Origin: Planktomarina sp.
GTDB taxonomy: Bacteria > Pseudomonadota > Alphaproteobacteria > Rhodobacterales > Rhodobacteraceae
Length of the DNA stretch: 64,000 nucleotides
Reading direction: 5' to 3'
NCBI GenBank assembly: GCA_020630015.1
Contig: JAHDCF010000009.1
Location: 1-64,000 of the forward strand
The notes beneath the pieces were generated by a model. That model was given only the letters and a program-made list of their open reading frames with translations. It was not told the DNA's origin and did not search any database. Made by a program: the position numbers and the translations under genes. The stretch's first letter is position 1; each line of letters starts with the position of its first letter. Shown here one piece after another: positions 26,190 to 33,851 of this stretch.

Positions 26190-27812
26190 GTGCTTGGATG
26201 CATTGCTTCGGCGACCTGCTATTGGGTCTATCGCACCACGTTGAGCATCGAAATTTCCGAAATCGAAGCCGCAGGAAAAGCACGCTTAAACGAGGCGACA
26301 AACCGCTTAAAACTTCAACTAGGCCGTTACAAAGCGCAGGCCAATTTGATCGCTCGCTCTTCAGGTTTATTCCCGATACCAGAAGGGCCTATTGATGATA
26401 GTTTACGAGAAGAGCTTGTCCGTTTCGCCCTCACTTATGGTGTTTCGAAGATCGACCTTTTCGATGCAAATGGGGCGCTTCTCGCGTCATCATCGAGAAC
26501 AATTGAATACGACAACGCCCTACCCTTGGTTAAAACGGCCTTAAACGGCAGCTTGGGATATCGCCATGCAGTTCGGGATGACAATCGATTTATTCAACTC
26601 AGCCGATCTGTGAAAGGGATGGCGCCCGCGGACAGATCCGTTTTGGTCATGACGATCAATCTGTCTGATCTTGAATTTGAATGGCCGATTACGCCGGAAC
26701 CCGTGATGTTTTTGAACCAAATGGGTGACGTGATTTCTTCAAACCGCCCAGGATTGCTTCTTCAAAACCTTGGATCCTCTGGCGTTCAAGAATCTACTTT
26801 GCAAAGATCTGATGCGAAAACCCTAAACCTTCAAACTTGGATATATGCCCCTGCGAATGGAAGCGAGATTGAGGTTATTCGGCTTTCGCAAAATATTCCA
26901 CAACTGAACTTAACCGGAGAAATATTGTTGGACGTTGAGCCCGCTGTTTCGGTTGCGCGCCTTAGGTTGATGCTCACGCTTGCGGTTCTGACCATGATAA
27001 GCTTGATTGCTGCAATCGCTTGGCAACAAAGAAGACGATGGGCATTGGAGGCACGCCATTCCGCAACCTTAGAAGCGCGGGTCCAAAACAGAACGCGGGA
27101 ACTACACCTTGCCCAAGAAAAACTGGTTGAAGCCTCAAACCTAGCTGCCCTTGGCAGGTTATCTGCAGGCGTAAGTCATGAACTTAATCAGCCTTTGGCG
27201 GCAATCTTGAATTTTGCTGAAAACGGGCAAGAGTTTCTTTCTCGTGGTGCCAATGAAAAAGTATCTGGAAACCTTCGTTCAATTGCCGAACAAATTAAGC
27301 GGATCACGCGTATTATTGCGAATTTACGCGCCTTTGCACGACAAGAAAGCATGCCAACTGAAAAAGTAGATTTGATCGAAATAGTGAAGTCATCCATCAA
27401 CGCCACTCAAGCATCCATTCACCAAACCGGCACAACTTTGAAATTAGAATTGCCTGACGAGCCTGTATTTGTTCAAGCTGGTAAAATTCGTTTGGAACAG
27501 GTGATCTCAAACCTTATCTCGAACGCATTGGACGCCATGCTTGGCTCTCGGGAAAAAGTGCTTACGGTCATTTTGGATACGGATTTCACATCGTCAAAAC
27601 TGCGCGTTGCAGATACGGGCACCGGCATCACAAACCCCGAACGTGTTTTTGAACCATTTTACACCACCAAAGACTTGGGATCATCCAAAGGGCTTGGAAT
27701 GGGATTGGCGTTATCGTTTGGGATTATCAGTCATTTTGGCGGCTCTTTATCATGTCGCAACCTAAGCCAAGGTGCGGAATTCAAAATCATCCTTCCGTTG
27801 GAGACGTCATAG
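26190..27812 (+). CDS. dctB: DctB-like sensor histidine kinase
   Basis: The protein has about 540 residues with an N-terminal membrane segment, a periplasmic sensor domain (about 30-250), a second membrane segment (LMLTLAVLTMISLIAAIAW) and a coiled linker. The kinase core has ALGRLSAGVSHELNQPLAAILNFAENG, LEQVISNLISNALDAM and GMGLALSFGIISHFGGSL. This is the C4-dicarboxylate sensor kinase layout. The first usable start in frame is the GTG at 26190. The open frame and the hydrophobic stretch (ILRLISAVFVLGCIASATC) continue upstream to about 26130 without ATG/GTG/TTG, so the true start may be a rare codon such as ATT at 26163, seven bases after AAAGGG. It diverges from dctP. Confidence 0.88.
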   Translation: MLGCIASATCYWVYRTTLSIEISEIEAAGKARLNEATNRLKLQLGRYKAQANLIARSSGLFPIPEGPIDDSLREELVRFALTYGVSKIDLFDANGALLASSSRTIEYDNALPLVKTALNGSLGYRHAVRDDNRFIQLSRSVKGMAPADRSVLVMTINLSDLEFEWPITPEPVMFLNQMGDVISSNRPGLLLQNLGSSGVQESTLQRSDAKTLNLQTWIYAPANGSEIEVIRLSQNIPQLNLTGEILLDVEPAVSVARLRLMLTLAVLTMISLIAAIAWQQRRRWALEARHSATLEARVQNRTRELHLAQEKLVEASNLAALGRLSAGVSHELNQPLAAILNFAENGQEFLSRGANEKVSGNLRSIAEQIKRITRIIANLRAFARQESMPTEKVDLIEIVKSSINATQASIHQTGTTLKLELPDEPVFVQAGKIRLEQVISNLISNALDAMLGSREKVLTVILDTDFTSSKLRVADTGTGITNPERVFEPFYTTKDLGSSKGLGMGLALSFGIISHFGGSLSCRNLSQGAEFKIILPLETS

Positions 27813-28411
27813 TGTGTCAAAAAGTCATCATCATTGAAGATGATACCCCGCTGAGAACCTCGATTGCGCAATCCTTGGAATTGGCAAACTTAGAGCCCAT
27901 TCCCACGAACGGCTTCACACAGGCCCGACGATCCATCAGATCGAATTTTGCAGGTGTGATCCTTTCCGATATACAGATGCCAGATCATTCAGGGTTCGAT
28001 GTGCTCGATTTTGCGCGAAACAAAGATCCTGAACTTCCTGTCATCTTGCTTACGGGTCATTCAGATGTGCCAACAGCGATGAAGGCGCTCAAAAGTGGCG
28101 CTTATGAATATCTTGAAAAGCCATGTGAACCAACGCGATTGGTGGAAACCCTTAAGCGCGCTTTGGATCACCGAAAATTGGTTTTGGAAAACAGACATAT
28201 TCGCGCAGAGCTCGAAACCCAATTGCCCTTTGATGGTTCTGCAACATTGCATGAAGCATTGGAGGAAACCGAAAGAAGGCTGATCGAAAAAGCGCTGATC
28301 GAAGAAAACGGCAAAGTCATCGAAGCTGCCCAAAGCTTGGGTATCCCGCGCAACACTTTGTATGATCGCATGGCTAAATTCGGTTTAGTCGCGAAAGCAT
28401 TTCGAAGATAA
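27812..28411 (+). CDS. Short DctD/DctR-like response regulator without AAA+ domain
   Basis: The 199-residue protein (GTG start overlapping the TAG stop of the kinase gene) has a receiver domain (VIIIEDDTPLR, phospho-acceptor in VILSDIQMP, Lys in YLEKPCEP). A short linker leads directly to a Fis-type helix-turn-helix (GKVIEAAQSLGIPRNTLYDRMAKFGL). The sigma-54-activating AAA+ domain of classical DctD, about 240 residues, is absent. The C-terminal helix-turn-helix is nevertheless of the NtrC/DctD kind. Known short regulators of this type (DctR of Rhodobacter, and RegA/ActR) work without sigma-54. It most likely regulates dctPQM together with the DctB-like kinase. Confidence 0.88.
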   Translation: MCQKVIIIEDDTPLRTSIAQSLELANLEPIPTNGFTQARRSIRSNFAGVILSDIQMPDHSGFDVLDFARNKDPELPVILLTGHSDVPTAMKALKSGAYEYLEKPCEPTRLVETLKRALDHRKLVLENRHIRAELETQLPFDGSATLHEALEETERRLIEKALIEENGKVIEAAQSLGIPRNTLYDRMAKFGLVAKAFRR

Positions 28412-28436
28412 ATCTCATGCAAGAGGTTTGTCTGGC

Positions 28437-29282
28437 CTAACTTGATGCTGGGTGGGATTTCAAACCCAATATCTCACGCGCCGCTGCGCTGCTGGCAACT
28501 GGTCGGTCATATCGTTTGCACAATTCAACGGTTCTTTCCACAAGTGCCGCATTGGAAGGTGCCAAAGTGGTTTTATCCAATTTGATGTTGTCTTCTAATC
28601 CCGTGCGGGTGTGACCACCGGCTGCGATGGCCCATTCGTTCACTTCAATCTGATGGGCCCCGACACCGGCTGCGCACCAAGGTGCCGTTTCCCCAAACAA
28701 ACGGTGAAATGTGCGCACATAAAAATCAAAAACCTCTTTGTCTGCCGGCATTGCATTTTTCACACCCATCACGAATTGTACGTAAGGTGGGCCCTTCAGA
28801 CGTCCATCCATCACCATTTTCTTTGCCTGAAAAATATGGCTTAAATCAAAGGCTTCTATCTCTGGCTTGATGTCATAACTGATCATTTCACTGGCCAACC
28901 AATCAATTAATTCCGGCGCGTTTTCATACACACGCGTTGGAAAATTATTCGATCCAACGGACAATGATGCCATATCGGGACAAAGGGGTAACATGCCGCC
29001 CCTCTCCAATCCCGCACCAGATCGCCCACCCGTGGAAAGTTGAATGATCATTCCAGGGCAATGCTTTTCAATACCTTCTTTCAGTTTCGCGAAAAGGCCT
29101 GGATCGCTTGTTGGGTTTTCATGTGCATCCCGCACATGACAATGCGCGATGGCTGCGCCCGCTTCAAACGCCGCATGTGTGCTTTCAATTTGCTGGGTAA
29201 CGGTTACAGGCACAGCGGGATTGTGGGATGTTTTCGGAACTGAACCCGTGATCGCGACGCAAATGATACAAGGTGTTTTCAT
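28437..29282 (-). CDS. BKACE family (3-keto-5-aminohexanoate cleavage-type) enzyme
   Basis: The 281-residue protein starts MKTPCIICVAITGSVPKTSHNP (ATG at 29282; the frame continues to 29321). It has the Zn-binding AHCHVRDAHENPTSDP (His47, His49), IIQLSTGGRSGAGLERGG, PEIEAFDLSHIF, and a late VGAHQIEVNEWAIAAGGHTRTGLEDN. These are features of the beta-keto acid cleavage enzymes (formerly DUF849), which condense a beta-keto acid with acetyl-CoA and split it. Substrate specificity varies widely across the family and cannot be assigned. It stands alone between the kinase/regulator pair and the mtoX unit; its start is 46 bp from the end of the CoA-binding protein gene in the same direction. Confidence 0.88.
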   Translation of the reverse strand: MKTPCIICVAITGSVPKTSHNPAVPVTVTQQIESTHAAFEAGAAIAHCHVRDAHENPTSDPGLFAKLKEGIEKHCPGMIIQLSTGGRSGAGLERGGMLPLCPDMASLSVGSNNFPTRVYENAPELIDWLASEMISYDIKPEIEAFDLSHIFQAKKMVMDGRLKGPPYVQFVMGVKNAMPADKEVFDFYVRTFHRLFGETAPWCAAGVGAHQIEVNEWAIAAGGHTRTGLEDNIKLDKTTLAPSNAALVERTVELCKRYDRPVASSAAAREILGLKSHPASS

Positions 29283-29328
29283 TTGATGTTCATAGCATCG
29301 TTCCGGATCTAATTTCACCAATAAGTAA

Positions 29329-29793
29329 TTAAATTTTCAAATCCAGCCGTGGTTTCCAAAACGGACGGAACAATTCGATTTTGGGGCAGCGGTTCATGAC
29401 AACCTTTAAACCCGCATCTTCCGCCAATTTGGCTGCGGCATCGTCGTATACACCGATTTGCCCCCACAACACTTTGGCACCCAAGGCAATGGCCTTTTCC
29501 GCAATACCGTACAGTTCTTCTTTGGGGCGGAACACATCCACCATATCGATCGGTTTTTCGATCTCTTCCAATGAATGATAAACGCGCAGCCCACGAATTT
29601 CATCCAAATTCGGATTGGGGTTCACCGGCAAGATGTCATACCCGATCTCGCTCAACTGGCGCAGCACGCCGTAGCTGAACTTCGTCTTATCGGCGCTGGC
29701 CCCCACCATCGCAATGGTTTTTACCGATTTCAAAATACCCGCGATATAGGCCGGGTCATAATCATAGATGTGGTCGATATCTGCTTCAGGCAT
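29329..29793 (-). CDS. CoA-binding protein (YccU-like Rossmann domain)
   Basis: The 154-residue protein is a single CoA-binding Rossmann domain: IAMVGASADKTKFSYGVLRQLSEIGYDILPVNPN, DMVDVFRPKEELYGIAEKAI, and LWGQIGVYDDAAAKLAEDAGLKVVMNRCPKIE. The domain is the same fold as the CoA-binding part of succinyl-CoA synthetase alpha. The function of the stand-alone form is unknown; binding of CoA or a nucleotide is expected. The start overlaps the ferredoxin stop by 8 bp, so it is translated with ferredoxin and the SBP56 protein. The overlap suggests a shared role, but no mechanism is known. Confidence 0.88.
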   Translation of the reverse strand: MPEADIDHIYDYDPAYIAGILKSVKTIAMVGASADKTKFSYGVLRQLSEIGYDILPVNPNPNLDEIRGLRVYHSLEEIEKPIDMVDVFRPKEELYGIAEKAIALGAKVLWGQIGVYDDAAAKLAEDAGLKVVMNRCPKIELFRPFWKPRLDLKI

Positions 29794-30157
29794 TGCTGGT
29801 ATCTTTCGGTGTGGCGATGTCCGCCTTTAATTCATGGGGTTTCAAAGGATCCAAGAAGGGGTTTCGATACAGTTGGTCATGGCTTTCCACGCCGATTTCC
29901 AACGTGATGTCAGACGTGGCCCGCGCAACGCACAAAATGACATATCCGTTTTCTATTTGACGATTGTTCAATGCCACTTGGCGACGTTGATCCACGGATC
30001 CACTAATCAATTTTGCGGCACACGTGATGCAGCCGCCGTATTTGCAGCCAAAGGGCAGATCCACCCCTTGGTCGCGCAGGCTGTCTAAAAGGGGGCGGTG
30101 CGCATCCACCTGAAAGGTGGCGTTGTCGCGGTTGGACAGGGTGACGGTGTAGGTCAC
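29786..30157 (-). CDS. 2Fe-2S ferredoxin
   Basis: The 123-residue protein is a plant-type 2Fe-2S ferredoxin with Cys38, Cys43, Cys46 and Cys76 in the pattern GCKYGGCITC ... ILC. The GTG at 30157 is chosen because it forms a GTGA overlap with the stop of the SBP56 gene and gives the family N-terminus (TYTVTLSNRDN); the open frame to 30289 is antisense shadow. It has a C-terminal tail of about 40 residues beyond the core. In this operon it may carry electrons to or from the SBP56/methanethiol oxidase or an unseen partner. A ferredoxin has not been part of the described mtoX clusters known to me. Confidence 0.88.
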   Translation of the reverse strand: MTYTVTLSNRDNATFQVDAHRPLLDSLRDQGVDLPFGCKYGGCITCAAKLISGSVDQRRQVALNNRQIENGYVILCVARATSDITLEIGVESHDQLYRNPFLDPLKPHELKADIATPKDTSNA

Positions 30158-31503
30158 AGCCAAATGTCCGACGTGCAATCCCCACCGGGATACCGCGCTT
30201 CGTGGCACCGGCTTGGGCCATTGGGTTCCTTGCCAAAATCGACAATGAAATCTGGGTTGATCGACATACCACCGTTCACGGGGTCGCAATCAATTTGCAC
30301 CATCACACCCCCCTTGGTGCGGATATCAGGGTAGAATTGGTTGTCCCATGTGGAAAACAGGCTGGTCGTCACATAAAGGCGCGTCCCATCCAGCGACAGT
30401 TGGAACATCTGCGGTCCACCGGCCACATCAACCCCGTTCACGGTGGGGGCCTTACCCAGCAAACCGCCCATGAACACCTGCCCGGTCAGCACCGGATTGT
30501 GGGGATCGGAAATATCGTATTGCCGCATATCCCCGTGCAGCCAATTGTTCAGGTACAGATATTTGTCATCCATCGAAATCAGGATGGCTGACATCACCCC
30601 GGGCAAAGGAATCGGCCAATCGGGGTGCATCTCGTTTTCAACGTCGATGATTTTTTCCCACTGCCATGTGTCCCCGTCTTTCCACCAGTGGATCACATTG
30701 GTGGACAGGGCCGCGCCGCAAAACCCATGGGTGCTGTCTGGGTTGTGGTGGAACTTCACTTCCAAGGGCAAAAGCCCGTCTTCGCCCAGATAAAAACTTT
30801 CCACCGGTTCGCGTTTTTCAAAATCCCAAAAGTGCAGTTCACGCCCGTATTTCAGGTGGCCCACTTCTTCCAGATCGAACCCCGGCATGAACGTGTTTGG
30901 CGCGGCCCATTCAGAACTGACCATCACATTGTGGCGTGGCTGATACCAAAAGTCATAGCCGAACTTGATATCCCCCATGGAATTTTCCCAGCGTCCCTGA
31001 ATTTCAAAATCTTTGTTCAGGTGCAGGTATCCACCCGGGGCGTCGCCTTTGGCATCCCCCAACATCGAAATGATGATTTCAGACCCAAGGCAATGCACCG
31101 TGTGGGGGCCGGACAGGTTGGTTTTTGATTTGATTTCCGCCCCGTCAATCACTTTGTGCAGCCGCGGCGCGCGCGGGTCTGTGGCGGTGTCCACGACGTG
31201 AATGTTGTTGGACCGCACGCCCGGCAACAGAAGGTATTTGCGCGACATTGACCCGTCATCGAAACACGATGAACAGGCATTCCACCCCATGTGGTGCAAT
31301 TCGTCCCCAATGCCGGGCATTTCCAAACGGTGGATCACTTGGGAATATGTCGGGCTGTCGGGATCAACGTCCACCGTGGCAAGGTAATCGGGTTTTTGAA
31401 TGCCTGTGCCGGTGTAAATCGCGATGGTGTAGAGCAGCTTTTCGCGCGGTGCTGCGATGGCATCTTGGGGGCTGGCGTATCCTGGACCGCAACATTCTGA
31501 CAT
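30154..31503 (-). CDS. mtoX: Selenium-binding protein SBP56 family, probable methanethiol oxidase
   Basis: The 449-residue protein starts MSECCGPGYASPQDA after GGGGGAAT. It has the family motif HMGWNACSSCFDD (CSSC at residues 77-80), SGPHTVHCLG, HHNPDSTHGFCGAALS and ends GPSRCHEARYPGGDCTSDIWL, including the conserved metal-type His residues of the seven-bladed propeller. Bacterial members (MtoX) are copper enzymes that oxidise methanethiol to formaldehyde, sulfide and hydrogen peroxide, and are common in marine roseobacters that degrade DMSP. No signal peptide is seen, although characterised MtoX is periplasmic. SCO1 and MauG partners, usual next to mtoX, are absent in the window. It overlaps the ferredoxin gene by 4 bp. 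Confidence 0.85.
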   Translation of the reverse strand: MSECCGPGYASPQDAIAAPREKLLYTIAIYTGTGIQKPDYLATVDVDPDSPTYSQVIHRLEMPGIGDELHHMGWNACSSCFDDGSMSRKYLLLPGVRSNNIHVVDTATDPRAPRLHKVIDGAEIKSKTNLSGPHTVHCLGSEIIISMLGDAKGDAPGGYLHLNKDFEIQGRWENSMGDIKFGYDFWYQPRHNVMVSSEWAAPNTFMPGFDLEEVGHLKYGRELHFWDFEKREPVESFYLGEDGLLPLEVKFHHNPDSTHGFCGAALSTNVIHWWKDGDTWQWEKIIDVENEMHPDWPIPLPGVMSAILISMDDKYLYLNNWLHGDMRQYDISDPHNPVLTGQVFMGGLLGKAPTVNGVDVAGGPQMFQLSLDGTRLYVTTSLFSTWDNQFYPDIRTKGGVMVQIDCDPVNGGMSINPDFIVDFGKEPNGPSRCHEARYPGGDCTSDIWL

Positions 31504-31595
31504 TTTATTCCCCCGCTTCGCTGGCAATTCTACAATCAAGTTCGGCCTGTCTAAACCCATTTCTTGATCAATTCACCAACAATAAATCCAAAACC

Positions 31596-31612
31596 CGAAG
31601 TCGGCGACTTCG
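31596..31612. promoter_or_regulatory. 17-bp palindrome upstream of mtoX
   Basis: CGAAGTCG and CGACTTCG form a perfect 8-bp inverted repeat around one central base. It lies 93-109 bp upstream of the mtoX start and 89 bp after the PepSY gene. On the minus strand it is followed by GGGTTTTGG, so it could be an operator of the mtoX promoter or a weak terminator of the upstream unit. Confidence 0.45.
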
Positions 31613-31700
31613 AGCTTTAGTTTAGAGGTTTTTCAAAGTGGAAACTATCCACAGGCGGCGGATACCGTCATTTTGCGGCTTTAGCATTTCTTCGGTGAAG

Positions 31701-32012
31701 TCAGTTTTGTTCGTTTGCCTTGAAAATTACCCGGCCACGTTGGGCAATGATTTTGGGTTCACCCGTAACAGGATGGAAATACCCCTCAACGCGTTTTCCT
31801 TCGGGTGTGTTTCCATACACTTCCCAACAGCCACCATCTTCTTTGACAAAGCGCACAACCCATCCCTGCCCTTCCAATTTTTCAGTCAACGCTTCTTTGC
31901 TGATCCATTCGGATTTCAATGTTGTTTCACACTGATACAACCCCGTCGCAGATGCGCAGAATGGCAGCACAAATGCGATTGCAGTAAGGGACGGAAATTT
32001 CAAAAAGTGCAT
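31701..32012 (-). CDS. Small exported PepSY domain protein
   Basis: The 103-residue precursor has a Sec signal peptide (MHFLKFPSLTAIAFVLPFCASATG). It is followed by a PepSY_2-type domain: WISKEALTEKLEGQGWVVRFVKEDGGCWEVYGNTPEGKRVEGYFHPVTGEP, including the typical late G-x-R-V-E-x-x-xP pattern. PepSY domains bind or inhibit proteases or act as periplasmic modules near membrane cytochromes. The ATG at 32012 is chosen over an upstream TTG (32018). The stop of the cytochrome gene is two bases before this ATG, so the two are coupled; the pair may work together in the envelope. Exact role unknown. Confidence 0.72.
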   Translation of the reverse strand: MHFLKFPSLTAIAFVLPFCASATGLYQCETTLKSEWISKEALTEKLEGQGWVVRFVKEDGGCWEVYGNTPEGKRVEGYFHPVTGEPKIIAQRGRVIFKANEQN

Positions 32013-32014
32013 GA

Positions 32015-32629
32015 TCAAGCCTCTTGTTTTTTACCGATACGACGGCGAGTGTTGTGAAAAATTCGATATGCTTCGAGACCTGCCAAGGGGACAAAATGAA
32101 CCAGTGCTGGTCCGAAATTGTTGTGCACAAAAATCCAATGCAACAGGGTTGCAAAAGCGGCGACATACACCGTCCTTTGAAGTGTTTTCCACCTTGCGCC
32201 CATTTTGCGGACGGCCCTGTCTGTGGATGTCACTGCCAATGGTATAAAAATCAACATTGCCAACCAGCCGGTCCAAATCCCTAAGGCAAGGAATTCGCCC
32301 AAAATCGCCTGCAAACTTCCCATATCAAGGATATATAGCAGCGTGTGAAACAGGGCATAAAAGAACGCCGCCATCCCAAAGTATCGACGTCGCTTCATCA
32401 TCCATCGCCAAAAGGCTGCGTTTGGAAAAATCATCCGCAAAGGCGTAATAATCATCGTGATAATCAAAAAACGGGCGCTGAATTCACCCGTTGGATGCAA
32501 CAACGCCTCGGTGACAGGCTGGCCATTTTCACCGGGCGTACCCGCGATCAAGGCCGCAATCATCGGGATTGATGGAATTGCCAACAATCCCCATAAAAAA
32601 TAACGATGATCAATGATGGGTTTCAACAT
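32015..32629 (-). CDS. Ferric reductase-like membrane cytochrome b (MsrQ/YedZ-related)
   Basis: The 204-residue protein has about six membrane segments. It has RRRYFGMAAFFYALFHTLLYI (His95) and WKTLQRTVYVAAFATLLHWIFVH (His164, His169), which resemble the MsrQ/YedZ patterns that bind b-type heme. At the place where MsrQ usually has LHRLVY it has LQRTVY, so one expected ligand His is Gln151. MsrQ passes electrons from the quinone pool to the periplasmic methionine-sulfoxide reductase MsrP, but no msrP is present here. The neighbouring PepSY protein, luciferase-domain and SnoaL proteins may be partners. Function as an electron carrier is inferred. Confidence 0.8.
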   Translation of the reverse strand: MLKPIIDHRYFLWGLLAIPSIPMIAALIAGTPGENGQPVTEALLHPTGEFSARFLIITMIITPLRMIFPNAAFWRWMMKRRRYFGMAAFFYALFHTLLYILDMGSLQAILGEFLALGIWTGWLAMLIFIPLAVTSTDRAVRKMGARWKTLQRTVYVAAFATLLHWIFVHNNFGPALVHFVPLAGLEAYRIFHNTRRRIGKKQEA

Positions 32630-32709
32630 TTCCGACCTGCCTTTTTATTTACATGACGATTGAACGATCGGGCGGTAAATTTCCGTCGCAATTTTTGAAT
32701 ATTTCGAGC

Positions 32710-33240
32710 TCAGGGGGTCTGCCCTGTGACATATGCGTAAGAAGACTTGACCAATTGGACGACGACATCCAATTGCGCGGCATCTGTGGGCGTGTAAATC
32801 ATTACAAATCCAGCCCATTCTTCACGACGTGAAGCCCAAGGATGGGAAATCGCCCACCCTTTGGCGATGGCCTCATGGGCAAGGGCCGGTTCAAGGGATG
32901 CGTGCAAACTTCCATTGGGATGCAGATGCGCAAATTCACGACCACCAACGATGGCTTTCGGATGGGCCAATTTCAAATCTGGTTGCAGCTGAAACCCAAC
33001 CGCCCCAGGCATCGACAATCGCGTTTCACCCAATTGAACACCGGGCAATTGCGCCACGTGTTCCAAAAGGGCATTTGACAATTCAGGAACAGGTTTTGCC
33101 CCGATTTGCACATGGGGAATACGCGTGGTGGTTTCGGGGCGATCCCCCGTACGCAAAGGAAGATCCGCCGCAATCACAAATGACGCGGTGAAGGTCAGTA
33201 TCACAGTCCAGAATGCAGTTGCCGTTCTTGGATAATTCAT
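32710..33240 (-). CDS. Exported luciferase-domain (DUF5519-like) protein
   Basis: The 176-residue precursor has a signal peptide (about 1-25, ending VIAADL) and then a domain with IPHVQIGAKPVPELSNALLEHVAQLPGV, LHPNGSLHASLEPALAHEAIAKGWAISHPWASR and GFVMIYTPTDAAQLDVVVQLVKSSYAYVTG. This matches the small 'luciferase' family (DUF5519), which is unrelated in function to bacterial bioluminescence LuxAB and has no established activity in bacteria. The start is the ATG at 33240 with GGAGT nearby. It lies 80 bp upstream of the cytochrome gene and 91 bp after the SnoaL gene, separated from the latter by a strong terminator, so it may have its own promoter. Confidence 0.68.
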   Translation of the reverse strand: MNYPRTATAFWTVILTFTASFVIAADLPLRTGDRPETTTRIPHVQIGAKPVPELSNALLEHVAQLPGVQLGETRLSMPGAVGFQLQPDLKLAHPKAIVGGREFAHLHPNGSLHASLEPALAHEAIAKGWAISHPWASRREEWAGFVMIYTPTDAAQLDVVVQLVKSSYAYVTGQTP

Positions 33241-33284
33241 GCCGAAACTCCTTATTCCGATTGGGCATCATGAAACTTGATGCC

Positions 33285-33319
33285 AAAAACAGGCACACCA
33301 ATGCAGGATTGGTGTGCCT
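33285..33319 (-). terminator. Intrinsic terminator after the SnoaL-like gene
   Basis: A perfect 12-bp stem (AGGCACACCAAT at 33291-33302 with ATTGGTGTGCCT at 33308-33319) and a five-base loop are followed on the minus strand by GTTTTTGG. It ends transcription from the two SnoaL-like genes before the luciferase-domain gene, at least in part. Confidence 0.85.
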
Positions 33320-33331
33320 TTACGTGGGGCG

Positions 33332-33826
33332 TTACTTGCCGTGATATGCATTGCTGACGGCAAAGCTGTCTTCGAACCAATGCCAAAGAACCACTTTACC
33401 GTCGCGAACCTTCGCACGAAGGGCAAAGGAAAAATCACCAATTTCAGACCCAGATTTCGTCGTGATACCGTTCATTTTTCCAAACACGGCGACCGTATCA
33501 CCAAAGGCAAATTGATCTTCATTCACCCATTTTGTTGTTTGATAGTTCGCGCCGAAAACACCAAGGAATCCAAGAATGGCTTCTTTACCTTCCCAAGGGC
33601 CAATCCAAGGCATGGCGCTGTCGCCTTCGTTATGCCAGACCATATCGTCAGCCATCAAACCGACCATGGTCTCCATATCACCACTTCCCATCGCACCCAT
33701 AAAGGCCATGACCGTGTCAAAGGTTGCTTGGCTTTCTGCATCCATGCTGGAGGCAGATGCAGGCGTGATCAAAGCGGCACCGGTCGCAGAAGCTGCAGCA
33801 GCCGCAAGTAACTTTCTTCTTTGCAT
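33332..33826 (-). CDS. Exported SnoaL/NTF2-like protein, Tat-type signal
   Basis: The 164-residue precursor starts MQRRKLLAAAAASATGAALITPASASS, a twin-arginine-like leader without the complete consensus. A NTF2/SnoaL cone fold follows: TVMAFMGAMGSGDMETMVGLMADDMVWHNEGDSAMPWIGPWEGKEAIL ... VFGKMNG ... FSFALRAKVRDGKVVLWHWFEDSFAV. Such folds can be enzymes (isomerases, hydrolases) or binding proteins; no function is known for this one. It follows the second SnoaL-like gene by 25 bp in the same direction and is followed by a terminator at 33285-33319. Confidence 0.78.
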   Translation of the reverse strand: MQRRKLLAAAAASATGAALITPASASSMDAESQATFDTVMAFMGAMGSGDMETMVGLMADDMVWHNEGDSAMPWIGPWEGKEAILGFLGVFGANYQTTKWVNEDQFAFGDTVAVFGKMNGITTKSGSEIGDFSFALRAKVRDGKVVLWHWFEDSFAVSNAYHGK

Positions 33827-33851
33827 GAGATTTCCTTTCAACCGCTAATTG

